A stretch of 64,000 nucleotides of DNA, taken from assembly GCA_036898135.1 (NCBI GenBank), contig CM072511.1:27109564-27173563 (forward strand). The letters are read 5' to 3'. Within the stretch, counting starts at the first letter, position 1; every line of letters starts with the position of its first letter. This document shows, in pieces, positions 10,701-64,000 of the stretch. This stretch comes from Oncomelania hupensis (taxonomy: Eukaryota; Mollusca; Gastropoda; Littorinimorpha; Pomatiopsidae). The notes under the pieces were generated by a model. That model made no database searches and was not told the origin of the DNA. It saw only the letters and a list, made by a program, of their open reading frames with translations. Made by a program: the position numbers and the translations under genes.

Positions 10701-13056
10701 TGAAAAACTTGTTTACTCGTGGCTGCGTTAACTAAAAAAAAAAGTGCATTGGAAAATCATTTGACTACAGCTAGTCACAAACTAGCAATCCAAGTGCCCG
10801 AAGAGCAACAAAATGAAGTGGCTTGTGAGGATCTGATGTTGACAAATCAGGAGGAGGCACACAGCGCGAGCTGTAAACTGGTTAATTTTAAAAAAATCTG
10901 CCTCTCGCAAAATTTGGCTCTGTTGTGCACCTTTTGAAAGAGAGTAACGCAGAAAACATTCAATCTCTGGATATCTCAGATGGGGTATACTGAAAAGCTT
11001 CAAAATAGTATCTTCACCGGATTGTAAAGAAGTGGGCAAGCAAGAGAAAGCGCTACATTTTCAAGAATTGAACTTTCACTGTTTCGAAGTGCCTCTTTAC
11101 TTTAAAGTATTACCAAATAAGTAACTAGAGTTTTTGACAACAATGCAGTGTCCTATTACTTTTTTGTGTTCAGGACATCATGTCCTATAGTTTTTTTGTG
11201 TTTAGGACATCATGTCCTATTTGGGTCCCAAAACATGTGCATCACTGACTAAATCGTCTGGAATTGCACCACAGCCTTATATCTATCACAGACTGTAATA
11301 AAGGGTCACTGTTTTAAATGTTCACCAGGTATTTAGTATGTTTTATTTGTGTGTAATGTGTAATGTATGACTTTGAGGGTGCGTGATCCCGAGTATGAAA
11401 ACCCAAGAGGCAGCCTCCAGGCAGTAGGGGTCTTTTAGCGCCCAGGTGGCAATGGTCGCGCAACCTCTTAGCTCGGCACCATACGACACCAGCGTGGGAG
11501 CAACAGCCACCAGCAACCAGACCAGCAACAGTAGTAGCACGTAGAAATAGACGTAGGAGTACGTAGAAACAGATAGGTAAAAGAACAATAGGCCCAACTG
11601 GTCAACAAAATAATGCATCTTACTAGGCTATCTCTGCCATGTACACATAACATGGGAAATAACTCCTTCCGTCATCCGCCATCTTGACCTGTTTATTTAT
11701 GCATCGTAACAATTCATTTTCTTTCCATAATTTATACTTCCTTCTTAAGAACATGGTTATTTATACAAATGCATTATATCCATTTCTAGTCAACTATCTT
11801 GATTCAATGAATTGTTGGTGCCCTATGTTCTAATTCTTTTAGTGGCTATACACTCTGAGCATGTGTACGTGAATGAATGATGAAGGATGAGGGAAAAGGG
11901 GTATTTTGATAAATAGTATATTTATATGATTTTCTTGTTGGTATGTAAAATGGAAAAATGTTGCTGATGTTGTTGCAAGAATGAGGTCAAGGGTGGTGAC
12001 ATATTATAGTATGAGAGGAGGGGTGATGAATATGAGAGATTTTTTTTTTCATTCGATTAATGCGTTGTTCGCTGAAAGTGTGTTCATTGTACGCGTGTTT
12101 GGCTCTAATTGTTATTTTAATAAGAGCACATATCAGCTTGAAGAGCTGCTCAAGGTGCTAGCCAAAAGTAGGATCTAACTTGTGTCACTCCGTTTATCTT
12201 AGCCTTTTACCTGCCTCTTTCAACAGAACGTCCAGATTCTTTAATGTGGAGGTGCATTGATCCAGTGTGGAGGGAATCACTGGATAAACATTGTTTTAAA
12301 AAGTCGACTGCTCAAAATCTAATTCATGCATAGAGGTAACATAACTATTTGCTTGTAAAATTAGATGGCATTGGATTCATTTTAACATCATATGTGGATC
12401 GTTGATTGCTGTGGTAGATGGCTGTGCGCGTTCTGGAAACCGGCGTGTGGGGTACTTACTACAATGTCAACATTAACCTGAAAGATATCAAGAATGAGGA
12501 GTTTGTCTCTCAGGTATTTTCATTTTTCATAGCATTTATAATCTTAGATCTCTGAAAGTAAAAACCTTGATACTGGAAGTAGAATGCTGATGTGATTAAG
12601 CCCATGTTCAGCACGTATGTTCAAATTATAAATAGTTTTATTACCTGTGTAATAGGTAGACTATGCATGCTTGTTGCTTTCAGTCAGTTTACCAATGTCA
12701 GTAGTTTAACAGCAAAAGTAAGCATTGATTGCATACATTCATACATTCACTGGATGTCATGTTTGCATTAAACATCTGCATTGCAGCTTAATTAAGTATC
12801 TACAACTTACTGTTCTTGCATGTTAGCCTAGCACGCTATGTTGTTGTATTGTCTTGCGCTATCCCTGTATCATTGAAGCGTAGCCTTGATGTCTTGTACC
12901 TTTGGTCATTTTATTGCTGAGAACTGTACTTTGTTGCCTTTTACACATCTGTTGGTGTTCTCTTTGCAGGTGAAAACTGAGATAGAAGGTGCACTAAAAG
13001 TGGCGCAAGAAGAATGTAAAAGTATTCTGAAGATTCTTGATGAACGACAAGAGTAA
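1756..13056 (+). CDS. FTCD: Formimidoyltransferase-cyclodeaminase (FTCD), 3' twelve exons, N-terminus outside window
   Basis: Bifunctional folate enzyme of histidine breakdown: it moves the formimino group from formiminoglutamate to tetrahydrofolate, then cyclises it with ammonia release. Exons read: 1756-1884, 2988-3076, 3476-3649, 5037-5174, 5565-5696, 5923-5984, 6241-6367, 6737-6898, 7452-7495, 7776-7914, 12418-12513, 12970-13056. All junctions are GT-AG and all phases agree, giving about 458 codons then TAA. The first visible residues are Gly-Glu-His-Pro-Arg-Met-Gly, the catalytic His motif (His82 in human FTCD), so about 80 residues are missing upstream. Later landmarks are [46 protein letters not shown] at the domain linker, [10 protein letters not shown] and [11 protein letters not shown] of the cyclodeaminase domain, and a C-terminus matching vertebrate length (541 in human). 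No frameshift seen. Intron 10 (4.5 kb) is transposon-loaded. Confidence 0.96.
2040..2217. mobile_element. Short MITE with 19-bp perfect TIRs
   Basis: ttataacagacctgcctac at 2040-2058 is exactly inverted at 2199-2217. The 178-bp unit has no coding capacity. The outer TTATAA may include a TA or TTAA-type target duplication, so the superfamily is left open. Confidence 0.7.
2988..3076 (+). CDS. FTCD: FTCD exon b
   Basis: Encodes [19 protein letters not shown] then [11 protein letters not shown], matching the YLYGEAA...RAGEYEAL stretch of vertebrate FTCD. Acceptor ttctcag, donor gtgagt. Confidence 0.95.
3476..3649 (+). CDS. FTCD: FTCD exon c
   Basis: 58 codons, phase 0 at both ends. Contains [26 protein letters not shown] and [13 protein letters not shown], the most conserved block of the formiminotransferase N-subdomain. 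Confidence 0.96.
3895..4952 (+). repeat. AGGTCA-rich interspersed repeat, copy 1
   Basis: Shares with four other copies (30057, 35894, 53442, 54473) the same order of blocks: an agatttt/aaaatct hairpin head, cttgcaagt, gatggtgtatatccatgagacct, a cluster of aggtcaaggtca hexamers, and the end catatgggcttt...ctagttt. Full-length here, in FTCD intron 3. No ORF; superfamily unknown. Confidence 0.75.
4695..4752 (+). repeat. T28-G30 homopolymer junction
   Basis: A run of 28 T is followed directly by 30 G inside repeat copy 1. Copies at 30760 and 54225-54280 have shorter T/G runs at the equivalent position. Confidence 0.9.
5037..5174 (+). CDS. FTCD: FTCD exon d
   Basis: 46 codons, phase 0. Encodes [20 protein letters not shown] and [15 protein letters not shown], the start of the formiminotransferase C-subdomain. 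Confidence 0.95.
5565..5696 (+). CDS. FTCD: FTCD exon e
   Basis: 44 codons, phase 0. Encodes [20 protein letters not shown] and [13 protein letters not shown], matching the vertebrate VVGSQLVGLVPLKALLDAA block. Confidence 0.96.
5923..5984 (+). CDS. FTCD: FTCD exon f
   Basis: Encodes [20 protein letters not shown] and the first two bases of a Glu codon. Donor gtaagg immediately follows GA; reading through gives an in-frame TAA, so splicing here is required. Confidence 0.94.
6241..6367 (+). CDS. FTCD: FTCD exon g: start of cyclodeaminase domain
   Basis: Encodes [20 protein letters not shown] and a Gly-rich loop [17 protein letters not shown], the N-terminal signature of the cyclodeaminase/cyclohydrolase fold. 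Confidence 0.95.
6737..6898 (+). CDS. FTCD: FTCD exon h
   Basis: 54 codons, phase 0. Encodes [20 protein letters not shown] and a [14 protein letters not shown] motif, aligned to the TLVDADAEAFTAYL segment of human FTCD. Confidence 0.95.
7452..7495 (+). CDS. FTCD: FTCD exon i (44 bp)
   Basis: Small exon encoding [14 protein letters not shown] plus two bases, matching the MRLPKNTPEEKDRR loop of human FTCD. Acceptor tttacag, donor gtaagc. Confidence 0.93.
7776..7914 (+). CDS. FTCD: FTCD exon j
   Basis: Encodes [33 protein letters not shown] and CKSDLQ. Its donor (gtttgt) opens the 4.5-kb intron 10. Confidence 0.95.
7979..8160 (+). mobile_element. LINE family L, copy H (3' end only)
   Basis: Encodes a decayed version of the RT-LINE C-terminal stretch (GGRRRGK..., [23 protein letters not shown]) and ends in the tail gggataggataggatagg. 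Same family as the longer copies at 15594, 18228, 31899, 36002, 41825, 51080 and 55213; severely 5'-truncated. Confidence 0.8.
8204..9147. mobile_element. Decayed pogo/Tigger-like element
   Basis: Left end cagtagtgcctgcaaatagc and right end ...gctacatgcaggaactacta are imperfect inverted repeats, each flanked by TA. The sub-terminal text (gcgaacacccatggggaagc, tgtcccttatttgcaggtgg) has the look of pogo-like Tc1/mariner ends. The flanking sequence recurs at 40252-40530 without the insert, giving a paralogous empty site. Confidence 0.65.
9148..9610 (+). repeat. Interspersed repeat R, copy 1 (with 8161-8203)
   Basis: Together with 8161-8203 it matches 40245-40640: atatatgactgtaggaatg, gcaattttcagt, gcgctcccacatg, atttcaagtt. 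Interrupted by the pogo-like element. No coding potential noticed. Confidence 0.65.
9611..10344. other. FTCD intron 10, no recognised gene
   Basis: Nothing coding was recognised. A 14-bp perfect palindrome cggacacgtgtccg lies near 10095, next to a related cggacaccttgtccg near 10055, possibly the edge of the decayed transposon that follows. Confidence 0.4.
10345..10800 (+). pseudogene. Decayed zinc-finger transposase-like gene
   Basis: A lysine- and serine-rich N-terminus ([20 protein letters not shown], then [14 protein letters not shown]) is followed, after a frameshift, by WVTFDDEK, and after another by [20 protein letters not shown] and then [19 protein letters not shown]. The pattern W...D..K..MFC....F..GC......L..H......HK resembles the TTF/BED-type fingers of hAT transposons and ZNF862-like derivatives. 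The second Cys of the first pair reads as Phe and at least two frame changes break it. An insertion in FTCD intron 10, not a working gene. Confidence 0.55.
11158..11222. repeat. Tandem palindromic repeat
   Basis: aggacatcatgtcct (7-bp arms, 1-bp centre) occurs twice, at 11172-11186 and about 11204-11218, each preceded by ttttttgtgtt. Possibly the sub-terminal part of the transposon at 10345. Confidence 0.6.
11250..12417. other. FTCD intron 10, distal part
   Basis: No repeat family or ORF was recognised. A ccgccatcttg motif near 11668 resembles a YY1 site; alone it is not evidence of a promoter. Confidence 0.35.
12418..12513 (+). CDS. FTCD: FTCD exon k
   Basis: 32 codons, phase 0: [20 protein letters not shown] and [12 protein letters not shown], matching the [20 protein letters not shown] block. 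Acceptor gtggtag is weak in pyrimidines. Confidence 0.93.
12970..13056 (+). CDS. FTCD: FTCD terminal coding exon
   Basis: Encodes [20 protein letters not shown] then KILDERQE and TAA, matching the helical C-terminus and exact end of vertebrate FTCD. Confidence 0.94.
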   Translation: MKTEIEGALKVAQEECKSILKILDERQE

Positions 13057-14240
13057 AACAGATTGAAGTCCATTTTTGTAACTACACATTCTTTGAACTT
13101 TTTTTTCTTTTTACTGTGGACCAATTTCTCAAGTGATTAAGTAAACAATTGTGATAATCAGCATTTTGCAGTGCATTGATTTCTTGCTCAATGTTTTATG
13201 TCTCTGGTTCTTTTTGCACTCAATTTATATTTTCTTTTGATTGTCCCGGTTTATAACTGACTCATGAAGTGACTTTTGTATTGGTGTAAGCCAGTTGTTT
13301 TACATATTTATATATACCTTATCATTGTTGGCTTTAAACCCCCACTTTGTCCACTGTATTTTGTACCCACTGTATTACCTGTTGTAGTTTATATTGGGCA
13401 CATTTCAACCCTTTTTGGTACTTCAGAATATAAACACATCATGGTGGTAAAACTCAGGAGTGTGTAAAGTCAGAATTTAGCAATACCAAGCATGAAAGAG
13501 ATAAACAAAATGTTGTGCCACAATGCATTGATTTGTGTTAATCACACTGATCTCTTCTCCACATCATCCATTGTATCTGAATGAAAATCTGTTTTTGACA
13601 AAGGAAATCCTTTATACGTACTGTAGAAAAGAACAGCAGCACAAAGTGACCTATATATTGTATATTTTGTTAGTTTGAAATCCTAGTGTGGAATCTTGGT
13701 ACTAAGGAAATCCAAGAAGCGTCTTATCAGTCTGTATTTTCACATGGTTAAAAACTATGTTGAGGTTGCATATGTTTTGATGACATGGAGTCATCAGAAA
13801 TAGTTAGATCATCTTGTGGCCTTTTGCAGTGTGAACGTTATGTTTTATACTTGCACTGTTGCAGGAAGAGAAATGCTTTTTCTGACTTTTTTTTATATAA
13901 GCTAATTTTAAGCTCATCAAATATCTACCAAACTATGTACCTTCCTATGCACATTTTATGACCATTTTAGAATGTATGCAAAGAGTTCTGTTGTTCTAGT
14001 CTTAAGTGTGCTTTTCAATGTTGGCACATGCTGCTTTTTATTTTTTTGAAATAGACACTGCCAGTCTGTGCACGTGCAATTTTATTTTGTAAATTTGAAA
14101 ATCTGTTGCACCTTTTGTTTGTTTTGCTGGTAGAGAAGCGGCACAAAGGACAAATGTAGTTATGTTATTTGTTCCGGTGGAGGCTGTCAGTTGAAGGTCA
14201 ACAATTTATAAATCTTGCACTATTAAACTCATATCAAACT
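13057..14240 (+). other. Probable FTCD 3' untranslated region
   Basis: AT-rich sequence with no convincing ORF follows the FTCD stop. No canonical AATAAA was seen close behind the stop; an ATTAAA variant lies at about 14222, inside the left arm of a long inverted repeat. The true cleavage site cannot be fixed from sequence alone. Confidence 0.4.
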
Positions 14241-14280
14241 GAGACGCATTAGCCATTTCTTTTTACTGATTTGTTTTTGT
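14203..14280 (+). repeat. Left arm of 78-bp inverted repeat
   Basis: Pairs with 14378-14455 with about two mismatches over 78 bp, separated by a 97-bp loop. A transcript through it would fold into a long duplex. Confidence 0.9.
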
Positions 14281-14377
14281 ATGCATGGAGGTTTACCAAA
14301 GAACTGGTACAATTATTTTGCTGCATATTATGTGGAATATTCCATTAATTTTTTTCAGGCCAAAGGAATGCTGAACT

Positions 14378-14455
14378 ACGAAAACAAATCAGTAAATAGA
14401 AATGGCTAATGCGTCTCAGTTTGATATGAGTTTAATAGTGCAAGATTTATAAATT
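14378..14455 (-). repeat. Right arm of 78-bp inverted repeat
   Basis: Reverse complement of 14203-14280; see that entry. No target-site duplication was found around the pair, so it may be a fold-back rather than an intact transposon. Confidence 0.9.
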
Positions 14456-15593
14456 AAATAATTATGTTTTTGTTCTTCTCTTGCCAATATATTTAGTAAG
14501 GCTGCTAGAATGAGCTGTTCATATTTTATTTTTAAAAAATACTAAATTATAATAACTAGTGCCTACCACATGCAGAGTTTTAATTTAGAATGTCGTGAAC
14601 CAAGGAACAAAAAATAGAATCACCTGGGTCACTTTGAACATTCTTTAACAATTTGTTGACGTACAGATTTTTATTTTGAATATTTATGTGATAGAAGTGA
14701 TTCATTGTTGATTTTCTTAACTTTGTAGGGTGAAAATAGAAAGAAATATAAAGTTTAACTGGTGTTGGATGGATAACCCCACAAAATATATCTTTTTAAT
14801 GTGTGGATTTTACTTGGAGATTGAAAAAACAAGTTTTTTTGCAAGCCTTGATTTTGATAATCTAATTGAAAGTTGTGATGATCTCTATGCAATGCAATGA
14901 AATGGAAAAATGAAAGGACATTTTAATAACGCAGTTTATTGATTGTCTGATAGTTACACTCATGGTAGAGAATATTAATTAAACTGTTCTGAATCAAGCC
15001 ATTTTCAGTGATTTTCTTCCTCTTCCTCTTCTTATTCTTCTTCTCTCTCTCTCCCTCAGTCTCTCTCTCTCTCTCTGTCTCTCTCTCTCTCAATCTCTTT
15101 TTCTCTCATGTATGGGCCATATTAAATGAGAGGCGAGCTCCAGTTGCAACTGGGCAATCAATGCAGCTTGAGTGCTTCGGTAATAATATGGATGAGTTAA
15201 ATTATTCAAAATTATTCTAAGCTTATTATGTCTGTGTATTGGTTGCCAATAAAACGTACACATGTCACACACACATACACACATGCACACACACAATCAA
15301 CAGAGGGACACAATGTCTTTTTTTAATCTAAATTGTAAAAGTGTTTCACTTCTTTGAAAATATGAAGCCTCGAAGTACTAAACTAATTAAACTAAACTAA
15401 AGGCTAAAGTTCTTGAATTCCAAAAGTCAGAGTTGAGGTTTCAAAGTACAGTGCAGTACACCAATTCCAATGGTTCCCCAGACTGCATTGCATCCTTTGG
15501 TGATGGCTAGGCTATGGGTATGTGGGTGTGTGTTGGCGTGAGTTTGATCCTTTTCGTTCTCCCCCCCCCCCCTCCTCTTCCCCCTTTCCTCTC
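14456..15593. other. Intergenic spacer with microsatellites
   Basis: AT-rich; holds an impure CT tract at about 15040-15105 and a CA/GT tract at about 15265-15296. No gene seen. Confidence 0.5.
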
Positions 15594-16729
15594 CTCCTAT
15601 CCTATCTACCCTATTTTATCCCTAACTCGAAGGTCGTTGGGGCTTCCCTCAGTGTCAAGGCAGTCCATTCTCGAATGTTGTCCTCCCACCTCTTTTTCTG
15701 TCTCCCTCTTCTTCTGCCTCCTTGCACCATGCCTTGCAGGAAGGTCTTTGCAAGGCCTGATGCTCGGATGATGTGGCCATACCATTGGACTGTGAGCATG
15801 TCATCATGTTGTCCAATGGCTTGTGTGATGGGTCTGTCTGACTTCATTGTTGGTGATGTGCTGGGTATAGGAAATGCCCAGAAGTCTTCTGTAGCACCTC
15901 ATCTCCATGCATTGCATTCTTCGTTGGAGATCTGTTGTGAGGGCCATGTTTTGCAAGCGTATAGGAAGATGGAGCGCAGCAGCCTTACCTTGGAATGTAG
16001 ACTGATGGTCCTGTCTTTCCAAATGGGCTTCAACCTTGTCAGGGCCGCAGCTGTTTGTGCGATCCTGGAGAGGACTTCCTGTTCAGACCCATTGTCTGAT
16101 ACAATGGCTCTTAAATATTTGATGCTATACATACACTTTGTTGAGGGATTGGCTTTGGACTTTGTTGCTGCCATGTTGATGCCATTGGTGTTGTTGGTCT
16201 TCTCTGCACTTATTTCCATTCCATAGGATCTGGAGGTGGTTTCAAGCCTATGTACCAGCTGTTCAAGTTCTTGTTCCTCTCCAGCCAATCCATCAATGTC
16301 ATCCGCAAAATGGAGATAGCAGATTGCTATACCCCTTATGCTGACTGTCCCTTTGTGATCTGCAAAGGCATCTGACATGATGCACTCTATGAAGATGTTG
16401 AAGAGGGTTGGAGAGAGTAGGCATCCTTGTCGCACACCGATTGTTGTTCTAAACCAGTTCCCAATGGCTCTGTTGTAGAGGACTGCACTGGTAGCCTTGT
16501 CATACAGGCTTATGATGATGACTTCAATAATTTTAGGGCTGATGTTGTACATTCTCATGGTTGCCCACATAGCTGCATGCCAGACTCGGTCAAACGCTTT
16601 CTTGAAGTCTACAAACAAATGATCGATATATATCATTATATGCGCTATAGGTATTTCTCGCAGATTATTCCGAGGTTGAAAATCTGTTCAGTGGCACCTA
16701 CCCTGAATCGTGCTTGTTCTTTAGCTATG
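15594..16729 (-). mobile_element. LINE family L, copy A
   Basis: Reads on the minus strand as a non-LTR reverse transcriptase: FVDFKKAFDRVWHAAMWATM, FRTTIGVRQGCLLSPTLFNI, HFADDIDGLAGEEQ (catalytic F-A-D-D), then the KKRW.EDNIREW tail and a ctatcctat-type 3' end at the low-coordinate side. The longest open stretch is 15899-16636; frames change near 15850 and 16000, so it is inactive. 5'-truncated. Clade not assigned. Confidence 0.85.
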
Positions 16730-16810
16730 TGCCAAGCTTTTCCCACATTGGTGCATTACATTCATTCAGACGATTTAATACGTTTAGCTAAAGTCAGGTA
16801 ACAATTGTAT

Positions 16811-16993
16811 GTAGATTATAGTCACACTTCACCAAAGCCTATTGCGACTACTGGTCACATTATTCTGACACCAGCGAACCAGTTGATGGTAAGGAGAAAA
16901 TAATATGGTCACACGTTGGCCAAAACGGGATTCGAACCAGGTACCTTTCGGTTACTAGTAAGCCGCTCTACCAACTGAACTACCCGGCCCCAC
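16811..16993 (-). mobile_element. tRNA-derived SINE, copy 1
   Basis: On the minus strand the head reads gtggggccgggtagttcagt...ggttcgaatcc, i.e. recognisable A and B boxes, followed by a non-tRNA body ending gtgtgactataatctac. The loop ctagtaa resembles a tRNA-Thr(AGT) anticodon loop. A second copy lies at 52322-52508 in the same orientation. Confidence 0.8.
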
Positions 16994-17222
16994 GTTTAGT
17001 TTAGCTTTTGTCCGGGGGAACTTTTATAACAGGGAGCAACATTTCATGGGTGCATAAATAGAGCAATCAATAAATAATGAGTACCCCGGTACACAACAGT
17101 CTGGCTGACCGAAAAAAAAAATGGAGACACTATCAGAGCTTGTTTTGATGAGACTGAACATTGTATTCTTGTATATTCAGCGCAATAGAACATGATTAAA
17201 AACCTCAGCGTTCTGGCTAAAG

Positions 17223-17260
17223 TCACGTGATTTTGTTATTTTTTCCGCCATCTTGTTTTT
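17223..17260 (+). promoter_or_regulatory. Candidate promoter of the PTPN3/4-like gene
   Basis: Contains a palindromic E-box tcacgtga (17223-17230) and a YY1-type ccgccatcttg (17245-17255), with an ETS-like acttcctg just downstream (about 17266). Such a cluster is common at TATA-less animal promoters. Supported by the consensus donor at 17397/17398 and by the first coding exon needing an upstream exon. Inference only. Confidence 0.45.
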
Positions 17261-17397
17261 GCTGCACTTCCTGTAGATGTCTCCGCGACACTGCATACAT
17301 TCGTTTATTTCTTTCATTTTTGGACTGTAACTAAATTCGATGGCTTGATGGTGCTGTTAAACATACGGCTGAATCAGTCACTTCTGTGGCCGACCAG
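17256..17397 (+). other. Candidate noncoding first exon of the PTPN3/4-like gene
   Basis: Ends at cgaccag|gtgagc, a near-consensus donor. The exon starting at 19610 has an acceptor just before the start codon, so at least one 5' UTR exon must exist upstream. If spliced, an ATG at 17348 would open a uORF of about 30 codons overlapping the main start in another frame. Confidence 0.4.
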
Positions 17398-18011
17398 GTG
17401 AGCTGGTACTTTCTAGTGTATGCATTGTGCATTTCAGAAGGATACTCATCGGTTTCCAGTCTGCTGCAGTGTACTCTCACCTGGAACTCGAAAATGTGAT
17501 TGCAGTTCCAGGTGTTGCTGGTAATTATTTGGTTAGATTACTTACGTGGATTTTCTCTTATTATTGTGATAAATCTACATGTTGTTGTGGTTCACACCTC
17601 TACATGTTCAATAATATCATTTGATCATGCCTGGTAATGTCTGTAATTTGCTAAACGTAAAGATGCTGGCGAATATCATGCATCACTAAAGTCTGAACTG
17701 AAGTGAATACTTTCAGTAACTTAAGTGTTAAACCAGTGTACAGCCTAGTTGATATGTAGTTGTATTGCTGTGGTTACGTGATATTGATTGTAAGATAAAT
17801 TTGTAGAGATTGTTATTGAATAAATATCAGCATTAACATTGTAATTTAACTCTAGACTAATGTCCACACATTGGCAATAGGCCAATAGCCTAGATAGAGG
17901 CAGACAGGCATAACCATCCTCGCACTTGAAGAGGGAGTAAGGACCTAAATAAACACTGACCATAGCAATCATACTGCAAAGATGGACAGTTAAAAATTGC
18001 GACTTTTATTT

Positions 18012-18090
18012 TGCCCACCACAGGAATCGAACATGGGTAATGCCTAATGGTGTGCCATGGAATGCTCTACCACTGACCTACTGCAGTGGG
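18012..18090 (-). ncRNA. tRNA-like relic
   Basis: The minus strand reads taggtcagtggtagagcatt (A-box-like) and, about 35 bases on, tgttcgattcctgt (B-box-like). No clean anticodon stem could be drawn, so a tRNA pseudogene or SINE head is likelier than a working tRNA. Confidence 0.45.
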
Positions 18091-18227
18091 TCAGATTGCC
18101 ATTATTAGTTAGAGTAACTTAGTTAGAATGATTTTTCTATGCCACTCAACTTTTGTTGATCAAGAATAGATTTTTTTTAAAGCAGATCTTCCCCCCTCTG
18201 TTTCCCTCCTCTTCCCTCCCCCCTGCC

Positions 18228-19442
18228 CTGGGCAGGGTAGGGCAAAGTACCATTGAACAAATTTTCAACCTCAGAATAATCTGCGAGAAATACCTACAGC
18301 ACCAACAACATCTATATCATGTGTTCGTAGATTTCAAAAAGGCATTTGACCGAGTCTGGCATGCAGCTCTGTAGGCAACCAACCATGAGACTGAGAGTGT
18401 ACAACATCAGCCCTAAAATTATTGAAGTCATCAAAAGCCTGTATGACAAGGCTACCAGTGCAGTCCTCCACAACAGCACCATCGGAAACTGGTTCAGAAC
18501 AACAATTGGTGTGCGTCAGGGATGCCTACTCTCTCCAACACTCTTCAACATCTTCCTAGAGTAGAGCGCATCATGTCAGATGCCCTTGCAGATCACGAAG
18601 GCACAGTCAGCATAGGGGGTAGAGCAATCTCCAACCTTCGTTTTGCGGATGACATTGATGGATTGGCTGGAGAGGAACAAGAACTTGAACAGCTGGTACA
18701 TAGGCTTGACACCACCTCCAAAGCCTATGGAATGGAAATAAGTGCAGAGAAGACCAAAATGATGACCAACAACACCAATGGCATCAACACGGACATCAAA
18801 ATTCAAGGCCAATCCCTAAACACAGTGCATAGCTTAAAATATTTAGGAGCCATTGTATCGGACAATAAGTCTCGACAGGAAGTCCTCTCCAGGATCGCAC
18901 TAACAACTGCTGCACTGGCGAAGTTGAAGCTAATTTGGAAAGACAGGACCATTAGTCTACATTCCAAGGTAAGACTTCTGCGCTCCCTTGTCATCTCCAT
19001 CTCCCTATACGCTGCGAAACACGGACCATCACAGCAGATCTACAACGAAGAATACAAAGCATAGAGATGAGGTGCTATAGAAGACTTCTGAGCATTTCCT
19101 ATGCCCATCACATCACCAAAGACAAAGTCAGACAGACCATCACACAAACCATTGGACAACACGATGACCTGCTCACAGTGGTGAAGAAACGGAAACTCCG
19201 ATGGTATGACCACGTCACCAGATCTTAGGTCTTGCAAAGACCATCCTGCAAGGCACAGTGCAAGGAGGTAGAAGAAGAGGGAGACCGAAAAAGAGGTGGG
19301 AGGACAACATTCGAGAATGGACTGGTTTGACACTGAGCGAAACCATCAGGGTTGCTGAGGACAGGGAAAGATGGAGTACGCTGGTTAAACGATCATCTGG
19401 GGTGCCCCTATGACCTCTGAGTTATGGGATAGGATAGGATAG
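18228..19442 (+). mobile_element. LINE family L, copy B
   Basis: Plus-strand RT fragment: VFVDFKKAFDRVWHAAL, FRTTIGVRQGCLLSPTLFNI, RFADDIDGLAGEEQ, then a degraded C-terminal region and a gggataggataggatag tail. Frames break near 18375 and 18560 and a stop (TAG) interrupts near 18561. Ends only about 170 bp upstream of the first phosphatase coding exon. Confidence 0.85.
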
Positions 19443-19620
19443 ATATTTTTCCATCTTTCTGCTGTTCAAATTGATTGACAGTGTGAGTGTATAGATAACA
19501 GGTGATTCCACAGTATATTGACTATTGTGTGTTTTGTACTTGTGAAAACTTCATAATCAGATGGATGATTGTTATTGATGTTAAGATTTAATTTCTTTGT
19601 TGTTTGCAGAGCTGCACAGC

Positions 19621-63671
<44,051 letters not shown>

Positions 63672-64000
63672 GTGAGTATGTATTTATTTATCAGAATACT
63701 TACAGGCAACAGTCAAGAATAGGCTTTGTCAGAGAGTAAGTGCACATTTACCTTGCTTTAGAACTAGCCTACCAACTTTTCTGTCATGCTCCTTCCATCA
63801 TGATAATATTTGTTAATTTGTATATGTTAATCACGTACCTAGATATGAAAATATCTAGATCCACTCGGAGAATGAGCATGAAGAGCTGAAAAAAACACAC
63901 CAAAAACACCTTGGATTTTGATATGTCGTCAGTGCATATCTGACATCATCCCTTGCAGACTGACATTTAAAAAAAAAAAGATAAAAGCTGTTCCGCACAA

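Noticed and set aside
15522..16226. 234-codon plus-strand open frame
   Set aside because: It is the antisense shadow of LINE copy A; the minus strand carries the reverse transcriptase motifs.

Overview
The window is animal nuclear DNA: two multi-exon protein genes with GT-AG introns on the + strand, embedded in a dense mix of LINEs, tRNA-derived SINEs, DNA transposons and microsatellites. The repeat style (gtcaaggtca-rich interspersed repeats, tRNA-headed SINEs, many small TIR elements) suggests a marine invertebrate, most likely a mollusc. The organism is inference; no species-specific marker was recognised.

Region 1 (1-14.5 kb) holds the 3' five-sixths of FTCD, formimidoyltransferase-cyclodeaminase of histidine and folate metabolism. 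Twelve exons (1756-13056) give about 458 residues, starting at the Gly-Glu-His of the catalytic histidine motif and ending at a stop. The N-terminal ~80 residues lie upstream of the window. Introns carry a hAT-like MITE, a 19-bp-TIR MITE, an AGGTCA-rich repeat, a nested pogo-like element and a decayed zinc-finger transposon gene. A near-perfect 78-bp inverted repeat sits about 1.15 kb past the stop.

Region 2 (14.5-19.6 kb) is intergenic: two LINE copies, a SINE, a tRNA-like relic and a probable promoter with noncoding first exon (17223-17397) for the second gene.

Region 3 (19.6-63.7 kb) is the single invertebrate PTPN3/PTPN4 (Ptpmeg-type) FERM-PDZ-tyrosine phosphatase. Twenty-four coding exons were placed; only the last exon(s) lie beyond the window. 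FERM is encoded by 19.6-28.3 kb, a linker exon ends at 29056, a 26.6-kb intron full of nested transposons follows, and the rest of the linker, PDZ and catalytic domains occupy 55.7-63.7 kb. The PDZ exon at 56959-57086 carries five single-base homopolymer-type indels relative to the family.

The most interesting observations concern the phosphatase gene. Short tandem duplications repeatedly straddle splice sites (introns 2 and 3, exon 6 donor, exon 18 acceptor, intron 16). There is a 63-bp frame-neutral cassette exon in the FERM region. A candidate alternative first exon inside the giant intron would give a FERM-less protein with an N-myristoylation-like start. Introns also hold a Harbinger-like element with a MADF fragment and a hAT-like element with a zinc-finger ORF, both with recognisable target-site duplications.
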